In this document: positions 11,005 to 20,467 of the stretch, in pieces
How the letters are laid out: every line of letters starts with the position of its first letter
How positions within the stretch are numbered: the stretch's first letter is position 1
Source: Sphingomonadales bacterium
Lineage (GTDB): Bacteria; Pseudomonadota; Alphaproteobacteria; Sphingomonadales; Sphingomonadaceae
DNA: 51,503 bases
Reading direction: 5' to 3'
Assembly (NCBI GenBank): GCA_014763545.1
Contig: JACXVD010000011.1
Coordinates: 1 to 51,503, forward strand
Notes under the pieces: generated by a model
The model's database searches: none
The model's input: the letters and a program-made list of their open reading frames with translations, nothing else
Told to the model about the DNA's origin: nothing
Program-made: the position numbers and the translations under genes

Positions 11005-12363
11005 ATGAACAGTTTGACGCGCGGATTGATGGCGGGTGTGGCGCTGCTGGGCGCTCCGGTTGCCGTGGCTGCGCAAAATGCGCCCGAAAACCTGCTGCCG
11101 GACGATCCAGCCCCGGTGCAGCAGCAAAAGGTCGAAGCCGAAAAGCCCGTTACCATGGCCGCGGAGCCGGTGGTGCAAGCGGTCGATCCGATGGTGCAGC
11201 CGTGGCAAGTCGCCGATGCGCAGGCGCTGGTGGCGGTGATCAAGGATATCGGCAGCGAAGGGCTCGATCCGGCGGATTATGGCCTGGCCGCGCTGCAACA
11301 GGCGCTGGCCGCCGGCCCCGGCCCGGCCCTCGATGCTGCCGCAAGCCAGAGCTTCGCCTGGCTGGTCGAGGATCTGCGCGACGGGCGCACGCCGATGAGC
11401 GCGCGGGTGCAGTGGTTCGTGGTCGATCCCGATCCGGACCTGATGCCCACTGGCAAGGTGATGGCCGATGCGCTGGCGAGCCACGACATCGCCGGATCGC
11501 TCGCCGCGCTCAATCCGACGAATCCCGATTACGCGCGCCTGCGTGGCGAACTTGCCAAGACCTCGGCCGGCGACACCGCGCGGCGCAAGCTGATCCGTGC
11601 CAATATGGATCGCTGGCGCTGGTTGCCGCGCGACCTCGGCAAGCAATATCTGATGACCAACGTGCCGGAATACCAGCTGCGCCTGACGGTCAACGACAAG
11701 ATCATCCGCACCTACAAGACCATCGTCGGCAAGCCGGGCAAGACCGCGACTCCGCAATTGGCGGAGGAGGTCGAAGGGGTGATCTTCAACCCGACCTGGA
11801 CCGTGCCGCAGTCGATCGTGAAGGGCGAAGGGCTGGGCGCGAAAGTCCTCGCCAATCCCGGCTGGGCGCAGCGCGCGGGTTACAAGGCGGTCAAAGGCGC
11901 GAATGGCTATGTCAGCGTCGTGCAGCAGCCCGGGCCCGGCAACTCGCTGGGGCTGATGAAGCTCGACATGCCCAATGAACATGCGATCTTCCTGCACGAC
12001 ACGCCCTCTCGCGGGCTGTTCGGTGCCGATGTGCGTGCGCTCAGCCACGGTTGTGTGCGCACCGAGCGGGCGAGCGAGCTGGGGCTGACGCTGTCCATCC
12101 TCCAGGCCGGGATCGCGCCGGAAGATGGTGTCGCGATTATCAAATCGGGCAAATATACCCGCGTCGGCTTCACCGAGAAAATGCCGGTCTACATCACCTA
12201 TTTCACCATGGGGACCGACATCGGCGGCAAGATGACCAGCTTCAAGGACATCTATGGCCGCGATGCGCCGGTGCTGGCGAGCTTCGACAAGCCGCGCCAG
12301 GCCAACCGCGCGCGCAAGACCGACGAGAAAGTGGTCGAGATCGTCGACGATCTGCAGGACTGA
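11005..12363 (+). CDS. L,D-transpeptidase (YcbB/LdtD-like, short)
   Basis: Periplasmic cysteine transpeptidase predicted to make 3-3 crosslinks in peptidoglycan. The 452-aa product has a signal peptide (cleavage near AVAA-QN, residues 21-24), a linker, a scaffold-type region (about 75-195) and a YkuD catalytic domain. Catalytic residues are visible in ALSHGCVRTE: H348 and C350. It is shorter than E. coli YcbB (615 aa), which matches the shorter scaffold forms common in alphaproteobacteria. It faces a second transpeptidase-family gene across a 51-base convergent gap. Confidence 0.9.
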   Translation: MNSLTRGLMAGVALLGAPVAVAAQNAPENLLPDDPAPVQQQKVEAEKPVTMAAEPVVQAVDPMVQPWQVADAQALVAVIKDIGSEGLDPADYGLAALQQALAAGPGPALDAAASQSFAWLVEDLRDGRTPMSARVQWFVVDPDPDLMPTGKVMADALASHDIAGSLAALNPTNPDYARLRGELAKTSAGDTARRKLIRANMDRWRWLPRDLGKQYLMTNVPEYQLRLTVNDKIIRTYKTIVGKPGKTATPQLAEEVEGVIFNPTWTVPQSIVKGEGLGAKVLANPGWAQRAGYKAVKGANGYVSVVQQPGPGNSLGLMKLDMPNEHAIFLHDTPSRGLFGADVRALSHGCVRTERASELGLTLSILQAGIAPEDGVAIIKSGKYTRVGFTEKMPVYITYFTMGTDIGGKMTSFKDIYGRDAPVLASFDKPRQANRARKTDEKVVEIVDDLQD

Positions 12364-12371
12364 TCGGGGTT

Positions 12372-12389
12372 CGCCCGGTTCGCCGGGCG
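12372..12389. terminator. UUCG-loop hairpin between convergent genes
   Basis: CGCCCGG (12372-12378) and CCGGGCG (12383-12389) form a perfect 7-bp stem capped by TTCG, a very stable tetraloop. No T-run follows, so a role in 3'-end stability or Rho-assisted ending is as likely as intrinsic termination. Confidence 0.5.
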
Positions 12390-12414
12390 GATCGCCACGG
12401 CGATTGCCGCGCCG

Positions 12415-13152
12415 TCAGGCGGCGGCGTCGCCGCTCAGGCTGGCGAGGTCGATGCCCGGCGAGACATAGCTCGACACATGGCTGCCATCGGCGGCGAGGC
12501 CGAGACTGTCGGCGTAGAGCAACCGCCCGCCCGACAGGTGCCACAGCGCCTCGCGGAAATCATCGGGGTCCATCGCGAAACAACCGTTGGACCGGCCCAG
12601 CCGGCCCCATTTTTCGATATGTTCGGCGCGGGCGTATTCCGCCGGGTGCATCACGATCGCGCGCGGCAGGGCGTTGTTGTTGGTTGCATCGAGCCCGCCG
12701 AGGCGGATCGAGGTGCCGTATTTGCCCTTGTACCATTCCCAGGTGACATAGGCGCCCCGGCTGGTCGCGTTCGAGCCTTCGACATTCGAAAACTGCTTGA
12801 GCCAGCCGTCATGCTCGTGGTCGGACCCGGTGCCGTGGGCGACGAGGAAGCTGCGTACTTCACCCGCTTCGAGGTTCACGAAGTGAAACCGCGGCTCGGA
12901 CGAGCGCAAGCCGAAATCGGCGATGCCGACGATATCCGGACGCCACACCGCGCTGCCGGCGCGCTGCAGTTCGCGGCGGGCAATATCGGCCAGCATGCGG
13001 TCGCGCGGGCTGGACAGTTCGGGGGCGGCAAAAACCCGGGCGGGCAGGGCCATGGCGGCACCGGCGGCAATCCCGCCTGCGAGCAGCGTCCTGCGATTGA
13101 TCCCGGTGTTGCGGCCCCAGTTCATGGTGCAACTGTAGCTCGAAAGCGGCAT
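12415..13152 (-). CDS. Murein L,D-transpeptidase catalytic domain family protein (YkuD_2)
   Basis: A 245-aa exported protein with a twin-arginine style signal (NRRTLLAGG, then a hydrophobic stretch ending ARVFA). The YkuD_2-type domain shows the core IEKWGRLGRSNGCFAMDP with the likely catalytic Cys at about residue 191 and MHPAEY upstream. Family members act on, or are predicted to act on, peptidoglycan stem peptides. Start at 13152 is chosen for a GAGG box eight bases upstream; ATG at 13125 gives a shorter, equally usable signal peptide but has no clear ribosome site. Confidence 0.85.
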   Translation of the reverse strand: MPLSSYSCTMNWGRNTGINRRTLLAGGIAAGAAMALPARVFAAPELSSPRDRMLADIARRELQRAGSAVWRPDIVGIADFGLRSSEPRFHFVNLEAGEVRSFLVAHGTGSDHEHDGWLKQFSNVEGSNATSRGAYVTWEWYKGKYGTSIRLGGLDATNNNALPRAIVMHPAEYARAEHIEKWGRLGRSNGCFAMDPDDFREALWHLSGGRLLYADSLGLAADGSHVSSYVSPGIDLASLSGDAAA

Positions 13153-13232
13153 TTTGCCAGCCTCGATCCGCACTGCGGTAGCGGTGAGGGATGGTTTTGC
13201 CGCACGCCAGCCTCGATTCGCCGCGCGTGCCG

Positions 13233-13760
13233 TTACTGGCCCACCGGGCCGAGCATCATCGCGTTGCCTTCGATCGAGACGTTGGACAGCTTCGACAGGA
13301 AGCTCTGCCCCAGCAGCGAAACGCCCAGGCCCTGCGGCACGATCACCGCATCGACATCGCGCACCACGATGCCGCCGATCTCCACCTGGCCCAGCCGCAC
13401 GGGCAGGCCATAGACCGGTCCGCTGGCGCCCTGGCCGATCTGGCGGATCTGCCCTTCGTCCCAGGTGAGCCCCGCGCTCTCGGCATCGGCGGCGGTGAGC
13501 GCGATCACGCTGGCGCCGGTATCGACCATGAAATTGACCGGCGCGCCTTCGACCAGAGCGTCGGCATAGAAATGCCCGTCGCTGCTGCGGTCGAGCGCCT
13601 TGCCGCCCGAATACCAGTCGAGCTGGGCGGGGCGGGTGGTGGCGCCTGCCTGCGGCTCGGCCGCCGGGCGGGCATCGCCGCTGCGCACTTCGCGCAGGCT
13701 GGGCGCAACCAGCGCGACCGATGCGACGATCAGCAGGACGAGGAAGAGATTGCGGTTCAT
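13233..13760 (-). CDS. Retropepsin-like aspartic protease (TIGR02281-type)
   Basis: A 175-aa protein with an N-terminal membrane segment (residues 4-20) and a retropepsin-like domain. The catalytic motif is FMVDTGAS with D80, followed by LGVSLLGQSFLSKL, the conserved C-terminal psi-loop/helix of clan AA proteases. It should work as a homodimer, anchored in the inner membrane and facing the periplasm. The substrate is unknown. The start at 13760 fits a family-like N-terminus; an extended upstream reading is non-homologous. Confidence 0.87.
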   Translation of the reverse strand: MNRNLFLVLLIVASVALVAPSLREVRSGDARPAAEPQAGATTRPAQLDWYSGGKALDRSSDGHFYADALVEGAPVNFMVDTGASVIALTAADAESAGLTWDEGQIRQIGQGASGPVYGLPVRLGQVEIGGIVVRDVDAVIVPQGLGVSLLGQSFLSKLSNVSIEGNAMMLGPVGQ

Positions 13761-13816
13761 GGCACCGGCAAGCCTAAACCCGCGCATCTTAAGCGAGGGT
13801 AAAGCCGCTTGCGCCG

Positions 13817-14314
13817 TCATGCCGCGGCGCCGCCCAACCGGCGCAATGCATCGCCATCGACGCGCATCACGGTCCATTCGTCCATCGGCCGCGCACCCAG
13901 CGCCTGGTAGAAACCGATCGCGGGCGCATTCCAGTCGAGCACCCACCATTCCAGCCGCGCGCAATCGCGCTCGATGCACAGCGCGGCGAGATGCGCCAGC
14001 AGCGCCTTGCCCAGCCCCGCGCCGCGCGCCTCGGGCCGCACGAAGAGGTCTTCGAGATAGATCCCCGGCTTGCCCTCGAAGGTCGAGAAATTGTGGAAGA
14101 ACAGCGCAAAACCCTGCGGCTCGCCGTCGATCTCGCCGATCACGACTTCGGCATAAGGCCCCCGACCGCCATTGGCGCCGAACAGCTTTTCGCCCAGCAC
14201 CGCCTCGTCGAAGCGCACCTCGTCGGACAGCTGCTCGTATGCCGCAAGGTCGCGGATGAAGCGTGCGACCAGCGGCAGGTCGTCACGCGTTGCCGGACGG
14301 ATGGTGATCGCCAT
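13817..14314 (-). CDS. GNAT family N-acetyltransferase
   Basis: A 165-aa single-domain GNAT. The acetyl-CoA pyrophosphate-binding motif is visible as VRPEARGAGLGKALL, and YLEDLFVRPEARG is typical of the diamine/spermidine acetyltransferase-like branch, as is LEWWVLDWNAPAIGFYQALGA near the C-terminus. The acceptor is not known; polyamines or small amines are plausible. It starts eight bases after the ispG stop on the same strand, so the two are likely one transcript. Confidence 0.9.
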   Translation of the reverse strand: MAITIRPATRDDLPLVARFIRDLAAYEQLSDEVRFDEAVLGEKLFGANGGRGPYAEVVIGEIDGEPQGFALFFHNFSTFEGKPGIYLEDLFVRPEARGAGLGKALLAHLAALCIERDCARLEWWVLDWNAPAIGFYQALGARPMDEWTVMRVDGDALRRLGGAAA

Positions 14315-14322
14315 CGCGCGGC

Positions 14323-15459
14323 CTATTCCGCCGCCTCGCTCACCTTGCCCGCGTCGGTCATGCCCGCTTCGATCTCGGCCGCCTTCGCTTCGACGAGGCT
14401 GACGATGTGGTCGAGCATGTCGCCGTCTTCGACATGGTGGTCCTTCACGCCGGAGAGATAGACCATGTGCTTGCCATTGCCGCCGCCGGTCAGGCCGATA
14501 TCCGTCTCGCGCGCTTCGCCGGGGCCGTTGACCACGCAGCCGAGCACCGACAGGCTCATCGGCGTCTTGATGTGGCTCAGCCGGTTTTCCAGCGCCTGCA
14601 CCGTGCGGATCACGTCGAATCCCTGCCGCGCGCAGCTGGGGCACGACACGACGCGCACCCCGCGCGTGCGCAGGCCGAGCGATTTGAGAATCTCGAAGCC
14701 GACGCGCACTTCCTCTTCCGGTTCGGCGGAGAGGCTGACGCGGATCGTGTCGCCGATCCCGGCCCACAGGAGGTTGCCGATGCCGATGGAGCTCTTCACC
14801 GTCCCGCCGATCAGCCCGCCTGCCTCGGTAATGCCGAGATGCAGCGGGCAGTCGACCGCTTCGGCCAGCCCCATATAGGCGGCGACCGCGAGGAACACGT
14901 CGCTGGCCTTCACCGCCACCTTGTATTCGTGGAAGTCGTGATCCTGCAGCAGCTTGATATGGTCGAGCGCGCTTTCCACCAGCGCCTCGGGGCAGGGCTC
15001 GCCGTATTTTTCGAGCAAATCCTTCTCGAGGCTGCCCGCGTTGACCCCGATGCGGATCGCGCAGCCATTGGCCTTGGCCGCGCGCACCACTTCGGCGACA
15101 CGCTCGTTCGAGCCGATATTGCCCGGATTGATGCGCAGGCAGGCCGCACCTGCATCCGCGGCTTCGAGCGCGCGCTTGTAGTGGAAATGGATGTCCGCGA
15201 CGATCGGCACGCTGGCGGCGCGCACGATGGCGGGCAGCGCGGCGGTCGCTTCCTCGGTCGGGCAGGATACGCGGATGATGTCCGCCCCCGCATCCTCGCA
15301 GCGGCGGATCTGGTCGATCGTCGCCGCGGCATCTTCGGTCGGCGTGTTGGTCATGGTCTGCACCGTGATCGGCGCATCGCCGCCGACGGGCACCTTGCCG
15401 ACCATGATCTGGCGCGACTTGCGGCGCTCGATGGTGCGCCAGGGACGGATCTCGTTCAT
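14323..15459 (-). CDS. ispG: 4-hydroxy-3-methylbut-2-en-1-yl diphosphate synthase
   Basis: [4Fe-4S] enzyme of the MEP isoprenoid pathway that converts methylerythritol cyclodiphosphate to HMBPP. The 378-aa product has the TIM-barrel N-terminus ([12 protein letters not shown]) and the cluster ligands C273 and C276 in [10 protein letters not shown]308 in [10 protein letters not shown] and the fourth-ligand glutamate E315. Length and motif spacing match the short bacterial form. It leads a likely two-gene unit with the GNAT gene. Confidence 0.97.
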   Translation of the reverse strand: MNEIRPWRTIERRKSRQIMVGKVPVGGDAPITVQTMTNTPTEDAAATIDQIRRCEDAGADIIRVSCPTEEATAALPAIVRAASVPIVADIHFHYKRALEAADAGAACLRINPGNIGSNERVAEVVRAAKANGCAIRIGVNAGSLEKDLLEKYGEPCPEALVESALDHIKLLQDHDFHEYKVAVKASDVFLAVAAYMGLAEAVDCPLHLGITEAGGLIGGTVKSSIGIGNLLWAGIGDTIRVSLSAEPEEEVRVGFEILKSLGLRTRGVRVVSCPSCARQGFDVIRTVQALENRLSHIKTPMSLSVLGCVVNGPGEARETDIGLTGGGNGKHMVYLSGVKDHHVEDGDMLDHIVSLVEAKAAEIEAGMTDAGKVSEAAE

Positions 15460-15649
15460 CTAAACCGCTACTTTCCTGCGAGACATGGACCGCATGTTAC
15501 ACTGTCCTGGGGGCAAAACATCGCGTCCTGCCCACGGCTTGCTGCCCATTCCATATGGCGAGCCGATGACGGATGAAAAGCGCTTCATTGCGCGCACCCC
15601 CTAGCAGCTTCGCCGCAGGTAGGAAATTGCCGCCGCGCGTGGCGAGTAT

Positions 15650-16525
15650 TCAGCCGATCGCAGCGCGATAGCGGCGGCTGCCGCGCAGGCGCGTGCCATC
15701 GTCGAGCACGAGGTCGAAATCGCCGCTCTGCTGGCTGGCGACCTGGCGGATGGCGGAGCGGCGGACCAGCCGGCTGCGATGCACACGCACGATCCCCTCG
15801 CCGGCCAGCACCTGCTCCATCGAGGCCAGGGTCGCGCGGTGCAGCAGCGCGCGCCCGCGCCAATGGAGGGTGACGTAATTGCCCGCCGCTTCCAGCCAGT
15901 CGATCTCGGCCAGCGGCACGATATGGGTGATCGCGCCGTCGCTGACTTCCAGCACCCGCTGGCCATCGGGGGCGGGCGGCGCGGCCAGCGGTTCGATCGG
16001 CCGGGTGAACCACTGGATGGCAGCCATGGTGGCGGCAATCAGCAGGTAACTGATCGCATCCTTGCGATATTCGTAGAGCAGGGCAGAGCCGAGATCGCTC
16101 GACAGGACATAGTGCGACCCGTCGATGGCGCGATAGGCCAGCTTGCGGAACGCGGCCATCAGCGCGACGTGCAGCAACGATATCGGCACGGTTGCCGCCA
16201 GATGCAGGGCGGCGGCAACCGGCCAGCCCAGCCGCGGCGGGCGCAGCCGGGCGACGAGTTGCCAGATCGCGATCATGCACAGGAACCACGCCAGCAGGCT
16301 GGTCGCTTCGTCGGTGAAGACGTGCCAGCCCGGCGCATCCTGGCCCGCATCGCGCAAATCGCTGATCCGCGTGAGGGCGTTGATCGCCGCCTGGACGAAA
16401 CCGAAGCCGGCCAGCAGGGCGATCAGCAGCGCGCGGCGGCGGTTCGCGGCCCAACCGCTCGCCCCTTCCTGCCCGCCGTTCGGCCCGGCATCGTTTCCGC
16501 TTGTCACACCCACCCTGCCTCGCAT
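15650..16525 (-). CDS. Membrane-bound LytTR-type transcriptional regulator
   Basis: A 291-aa protein with about four hydrophobic helices (roughly residues 30-50, 70-90, 100-125, 155-172) and a C-terminal LytTR DNA-binding domain. The latter shows IVPLAEIDWLEAAGNYVTLH and IVRVHRSRLVRRSAI, conserved LytTR segments. No receiver domain is present, so this is the membrane-anchored sort common in Sphingomonadales, sensing through the membrane part by an unknown signal. It diverges from an acyltransferase gene across only 61 bases, which suggests that gene is its target. The exact start is uncertain (a GTG at 16507 is possible). Confidence 0.88.
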   Translation of the reverse strand: MRGRVGVTSGNDAGPNGGQEGASGWAANRRRALLIALLAGFGFVQAAINALTRISDLRDAGQDAPGWHVFTDEATSLLAWFLCMIAIWQLVARLRPPRLGWPVAAALHLAATVPISLLHVALMAAFRKLAYRAIDGSHYVLSSDLGSALLYEYRKDAISYLLIAATMAAIQWFTRPIEPLAAPPAPDGQRVLEVSDGAITHIVPLAEIDWLEAAGNYVTLHWRGRALLHRATLASMEQVLAGEGIVRVHRSRLVRRSAIRQVASQQSGDFDLVLDDGTRLRGSRRYRAAIG

Positions 16526-16586
16526 CCCGGCACGCTGGCCCGTTTCGCTCGCCTGTCTATCGCGCTGCCCGAAAGGAGCAAGCGCG

Positions 16587-17891
16587 ATGGCCGGAATGGT
16601 GATGAACGAGGATGCGAGGCTGCAGGTACCGGCGCAAGCGCCGGGCAGGCATTACGGGATGGACTGGCTCAGGATCGGGGCGTTCGGCCTGCTGATCTTC
16701 TACCACATCGGGATGTTCTATGTGCCGTGGGACTGGCATGTGAAGGCCGATCCGGTGCTCGACTGGGTGGCGCTGCCGATGTTCCTGACCAACAATTGGC
16801 GCCTCGCGCTGCTGTTCGCGGTATCGGGCTATGCCAGCGCCGCGATCGTCGCCAAGCGGGCGGGGCAAGGGCCAAGGCCGCAGACGGGACCGAGAACCGG
16901 CGTCGGTGCCTTCCTGCGCCAGCGCAGCGCGCGGCTGCTGGTCCCGCTGCTGTTCGCGATGGCGGTGGTCGTCCCGCCGCAGCCATGGGTCGAACTGACC
17001 GTCAAGCATGGCTATGCCCACGGCTTCGGCTGGTTCTGGCTGCACGATTATTTTCGCTTCGGCGACCTTTACGGGATCAAGCTGCCGACCTGGCAGCACC
17101 TGTGGTTCGTCGCCTATCTGTGGGCTTACACGGTGGTGCTGGCCGGGCTGCTGATGCTGCCGGGGCGGTGGCGGGCATGGGCGCGCGCTACCTTCGACCG
17201 GGTGCTGGGCCACCCTGCGATGCTGCTGGTCCTGCCGCTGGCATGGTTGCTGCTGGTGGGGCTGGTGCTGTTCCCGGGGCGCGAGGATACGCATGGGCTG
17301 CTGGACGATGGCGGGGCGCATCTGCGCTATCTGCCGGTATTCCTGTTCGGCTTCGCGCTGCTGCGGGCGGGGCGCGTATGGGATGCGATCCGCCGCAGCT
17401 GGCGGCCCGCGCTCGTGCTCGCAATGGCGGCCTATGCGATCGTGGCCGCGATCGAGCTGCGCTATCCCGGCAATACCCCGGCCCCGGCGGCGCTGGTGCC
17501 GGTGTTCGTCGCCGCGCGGCTGGCCAATGGCTGGTGGATGGTGGTGGCCGCCATCGGCATTGCCGACCGTTTCTGGAACCGCGACCATCGCTGGCGAGCG
17601 ACGCTGAACGAGGCGGTTTTTCCGTTCTACATGATCCACCAGACGATCATCGTCGTGGTCGCCTGGTGGTGCCTGCGCGCGGGCATGCCCAATGGTGCCA
17701 GTTTCCCGCTGCTGGTGGCGGCGACGGTGGCGGGCTGCTGGCTGTTCTACCGCATCGGGCGCGCGGTGCCGGGCCTGCGGCTGCTGATCGGGCTGCGCGG
17801 CTGGCGGGTGCCCGCGCCGGGTGTCGCCCCGCAGGCTGGAGGGATGACAAGTCCCGCCAACTGCGGCACATATCGCACCGATGCGGCGTGA
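16587..17891 (+). CDS. Acyltransferase family 3 membrane protein
   Basis: A 434-aa polytopic protein with about ten hydrophobic helices and the N-terminal motif RHYGMDWLRIGAFGLLIFYHIGMF, where the His after the first helix is typical of acyltransferase-3/OpgC-like proteins. FPFYMIHQTIIVVVA near the C-terminus is also a family landmark. Such proteins move acyl groups onto sugars or lipids at the inner membrane; the acceptor is unknown. AGGAG ten bases upstream of 16587 fixes the start. It is divergent from the LytTR gene and 18 bases upstream of zntB. Confidence 0.88.
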   Translation: MAGMVMNEDARLQVPAQAPGRHYGMDWLRIGAFGLLIFYHIGMFYVPWDWHVKADPVLDWVALPMFLTNNWRLALLFAVSGYASAAIVAKRAGQGPRPQTGPRTGVGAFLRQRSARLLVPLLFAMAVVVPPQPWVELTVKHGYAHGFGWFWLHDYFRFGDLYGIKLPTWQHLWFVAYLWAYTVVLAGLLMLPGRWRAWARATFDRVLGHPAMLLVLPLAWLLLVGLVLFPGREDTHGLLDDGGAHLRYLPVFLFGFALLRAGRVWDAIRRSWRPALVLAMAAYAIVAAIELRYPGNTPAPAALVPVFVAARLANGWWMVVAAIGIADRFWNRDHRWRATLNEAVFPFYMIHQTIIVVVAWWCLRAGMPNGASFPLLVAATVAGCWLFYRIGRAVPGLRLLIGLRGWRVPAPGVAPQAGGMTSPANCGTYRTDAA

Positions 17892-17909
17892 ACCAAGCGA
17901 TGGCCCGGC

Positions 17910-18905
17910 ATGATTGTCGACGATGGCGATGAAACGACGCCGCTGCTCTATGGCCGCGTGCTCGATGGCAGGGGTGGCGGGCGCGCCATCGGCTGGGACG
18001 AGGTGCAGCGCTGGCAGCCTGCCGCGCCGGGCGAAATCCTGTGGGTCCACCTCTACCGCACCCGCCCGGGCGTGCAGCAATGGCTGGAACAGGCGCTGGG
18101 CATACCCGAACCGACCGCCGAATTGCTGATCAGCGACGAATCCCGCCCGCGCGCCTTCCGCGAGGGGCAGGCGCTGGTGGCGACGCTGCGGGGGATCAAT
18201 TTCAACCCCAATGCCGAGCCGGAGGACATGGTCTCGATGCAGTTGTGGAGCGACGGGGAACGGCTGGTCACGCTGCGCCGCCACCCGTTGCAGACCCCGC
18301 GCGACATCATGGCCGAACTCGATCGCGGCATCGGCCCGGTCGATGCAGGTGCGATGGTCACGTCGCTGGTCGAACACATCATCGTGCGGATGAACCAGTC
18401 GATCGTCGACATGAACGACCATATCGACCTGCTGGAAGATGCCGATCCGGAGCGCGACCCCGACGCGATCCTGGCCAAGATTTCGGCCATCCGCCGCAAT
18501 TGCCTGGCGCTGCAACGGCATATGAGCCCGCAGCATGTCGCGCTGGAGGCGATCAGCCGCGATGCACCCGGCTGGTTCGAGGATCACGACCGGCGCGAAA
18601 TCGCCGAGACGATCGCCCGCCTGCGCCGCTATCTCGACGATATCGAGATCAGCAAGGAAAGCGCCGTCGTGCTGCAGGACGATCTGCGCGCCCGCGCCGC
18701 ATCGGGCAGCGAACGCGCGACCTATATGCTGACCATCGTGGCGGGCATCTTCCTGCCGCTGGGCTTCATCACCGGCCTGTTCGGCATCAATGTCGGCGGC
18801 ATGCCGATGCTGCAGGACGACAATGGCTTCGTGATCGTGGTGGCGAGCTGCACTGCGATCTTCGTGGCGCTGCTGTTCCTGTTCAAGCGGCTGAAATGGC
18901 TGTGA
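17910..18905 (+). CDS. zntB: CorA-family zinc transporter ZntB-like
   Basis: A 331-aa CorA-superfamily protein. A soluble N-terminal funnel domain (1-265) precedes two C-terminal helices. The loop motif is GLFGINVGGMPML, the GIN/GGxP variant typical of ZntB rather than the GMN of CorA, and the basic end FKRLKWL fits. Members form pentamers and move Zn2+ (or other divalent ions) across the inner membrane. No strong ribosome site precedes ATG 17910; translation may be coupled to the upstream acyltransferase gene. Confidence 0.9.
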   Translation: MIVDDGDETTPLLYGRVLDGRGGGRAIGWDEVQRWQPAAPGEILWVHLYRTRPGVQQWLEQALGIPEPTAELLISDESRPRAFREGQALVATLRGINFNPNAEPEDMVSMQLWSDGERLVTLRRHPLQTPRDIMAELDRGIGPVDAGAMVTSLVEHIIVRMNQSIVDMNDHIDLLEDADPERDPDAILAKISAIRRNCLALQRHMSPQHVALEAISRDAPGWFEDHDRREIAETIARLRRYLDDIEISKESAVVLQDDLRARAASGSERATYMLTIVAGIFLPLGFITGLFGINVGGMPMLQDDNGFVIVVASCTAIFVALLFLFKRLKWL

Positions 18906-18946
18906 GCACCGCGCCCGGCGCCTGACGCCTGACGCTACCGGCAGGC

Positions 18947-20422
18947 TCAGCCGGCCTTCGCTGCCGCCAGCTTCGCGCGGTCGACCCAGCTGCCGTGGAC
19001 CTGGCTGCGCAGCGGCCGCCCGGCCTTGATCCGCGCGACCGGGCCGGCAGCGATATCGTCTGCAGCGATGACCCACAATTCGGACGCGTAATCCGCCGGG
19101 TTCGGGCTGTTGGGGATGTCCACCACGCTCAGCAGCCAGCCGCCATGGCCGGGCTCTGTGGACACGACATGCGCCGGTTCGCTGATCCCCGCACCGGGCG
19201 GCAGTTCCATCATCGCCAGCTTGCCGGTCTGCGGTTCGATCCGCAGCAGGCAGTTGAAATTGGCGCCCACCGGCCCGCCCAGCAGCGGCGGGCCCTTGGC
19301 CCCGGGGTTCATCGAAAGATACCACGCGCGGCCATAGGGGCGGCCCTGGTCGGCATCGGCAACCCGGCACAGATCGCCCGATGGGCCGAGGATGCTCTGC
19401 TCGATCGCGGGCTCGCTGGCGGACATGTCGATCGTCCAGCGCGTCAAACCGCCCCGGATGTCCTGCTGGGCGATCTCCAGCCCGCCCGCCTCGCGCATGA
19501 AGGGGAAGGCGTTGGTATCGGTCAGGCACAGGTCGATATGCACCTTGTCGCCATCGTCGAAGGCGTTGACTTCGTGGAAGCATGACACGCCCACCGGCCC
19601 TTCGATCCATGTGATTTCGGACACGTCGCCATAACGCGGCATGATCCCGACATAGCTCGGCAGGTCCTGCCGGTGCGCCCAATGCGGGCCGCCCGCCTTG
19701 ATCCGGTCGAGATCGGCCAGCGTGGGGAAGATCGGCCAGATGGCGTATTTCTCGGTGATCACGAAATCGTGGATGGTCGAGCAATAGGGCTGCTCGAACC
19801 ATTGTTCGGACACAAGATTGCCCTCGGCATCGGCGATGCAATAGGCGATGTCGAGGCTGCACAGCCCGCCGGCCTCGTAGCCGAAGAAGAACAATTCGCC
19901 CGTTTCCGGGTCGATCCGCGGGTGGGCGGTGAAGGTTTCGGACCGCAGCCGCCCGCCGAAATCGAACTTGCCGATCGTCGCCAGCGTGGCCGGGTCGATT
20001 TCGTAGGCGCGCCCGTCTTCCTTGGTCATGAACAGGCGCCCGGCGTGCCACAGCGGGGTGGTGTTGGCGACGGTGCGGTCCTTGCCCGCCACGCTGGCAT
20101 CGTCGGTGAAGGGATTGCGATAACGGCCGAACAGCGACCGGCCCGCCTCGCGTTCGAGCACGTGGCGTTCGGTATCGACCCATTTGATCGCATAGCTGGC
20201 CTGGCCGCCGGAAATGTCGAACCGGGCGATCATCCCGTCGGCCGACAGGGCGATCTCGTCATCGAACAGCGGGGGGAAGGCATTGTCGGGCACCGCGCGG
20301 AAGAAGGCACCGTCGATTTCGGCGGGGATCGTCCCCTCGACCGCGAGGACTTCTGGCGTTACTTCTTCGGCACGCGGTGTATTGGTGCCGATGAAATGGA
20401 TGGTTTGCGGATAGGCATTCAT
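18947..20422 (-). CDS. Carotenoid oxygenase / lignostilbene dioxygenase family
   Basis: A 491-aa non-heme iron enzyme of the carotenoid cleavage oxygenase family, which splits C=C bonds of carotenoids or stilbenes. The four iron-binding histidines are visible: H167 (FTAHPRID), H218 (STIHDFVIT), H283 (CFHEVNAF) and H476 (VHGSWVD). Sphingomonads often use such enzymes on lignostilbene-type compounds, so a lignin-derived substrate is as likely as an apocarotenoid. A MarR-type gene is divergently transcribed with a palindrome between them, fitting substrate-inducible control. Confidence 0.92.
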   Translation of the reverse strand: MNAYPQTIHFIGTNTPRAEEVTPEVLAVEGTIPAEIDGAFFRAVPDNAFPPLFDDEIALSADGMIARFDISGGQASYAIKWVDTERHVLEREAGRSLFGRYRNPFTDDASVAGKDRTVANTTPLWHAGRLFMTKEDGRAYEIDPATLATIGKFDFGGRLRSETFTAHPRIDPETGELFFFGYEAGGLCSLDIAYCIADAEGNLVSEQWFEQPYCSTIHDFVITEKYAIWPIFPTLADLDRIKAGGPHWAHRQDLPSYVGIMPRYGDVSEITWIEGPVGVSCFHEVNAFDDGDKVHIDLCLTDTNAFPFMREAGGLEIAQQDIRGGLTRWTIDMSASEPAIEQSILGPSGDLCRVADADQGRPYGRAWYLSMNPGAKGPPLLGGPVGANFNCLLRIEPQTGKLAMMELPPGAGISEPAHVVSTEPGHGGWLLSVVDIPNSPNPADYASELWVIAADDIAAGPVARIKAGRPLRSQVHGSWVDRAKLAAAKAG

Positions 20423-20453
20423 GCGAGCTCTCCATCTCGACTTTGCATGGACA

Positions 20454-20467
20454 GTAACAAATGTTAC
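20454..20467. promoter_or_regulatory. Likely MarR operator palindrome
   Basis: GTAACAAATGTTAC is a dyad (GTAACA-AA-TGTTAC) centred in the 74-base gap between the divergent oxygenase and MarR genes, about 32 bases from the oxygenase start. Placement and size fit a MarR-dimer operator controlling both promoters. Confidence 0.6.

Noticed and set aside
16557-20183. A 1208-codon minus-strand open frame running through the acyltransferase, zntB and oxygenase genes
   Set aside because: It crosses three well supported genes on both strands and has no family resemblance; a chance result of GC-rich third positions.
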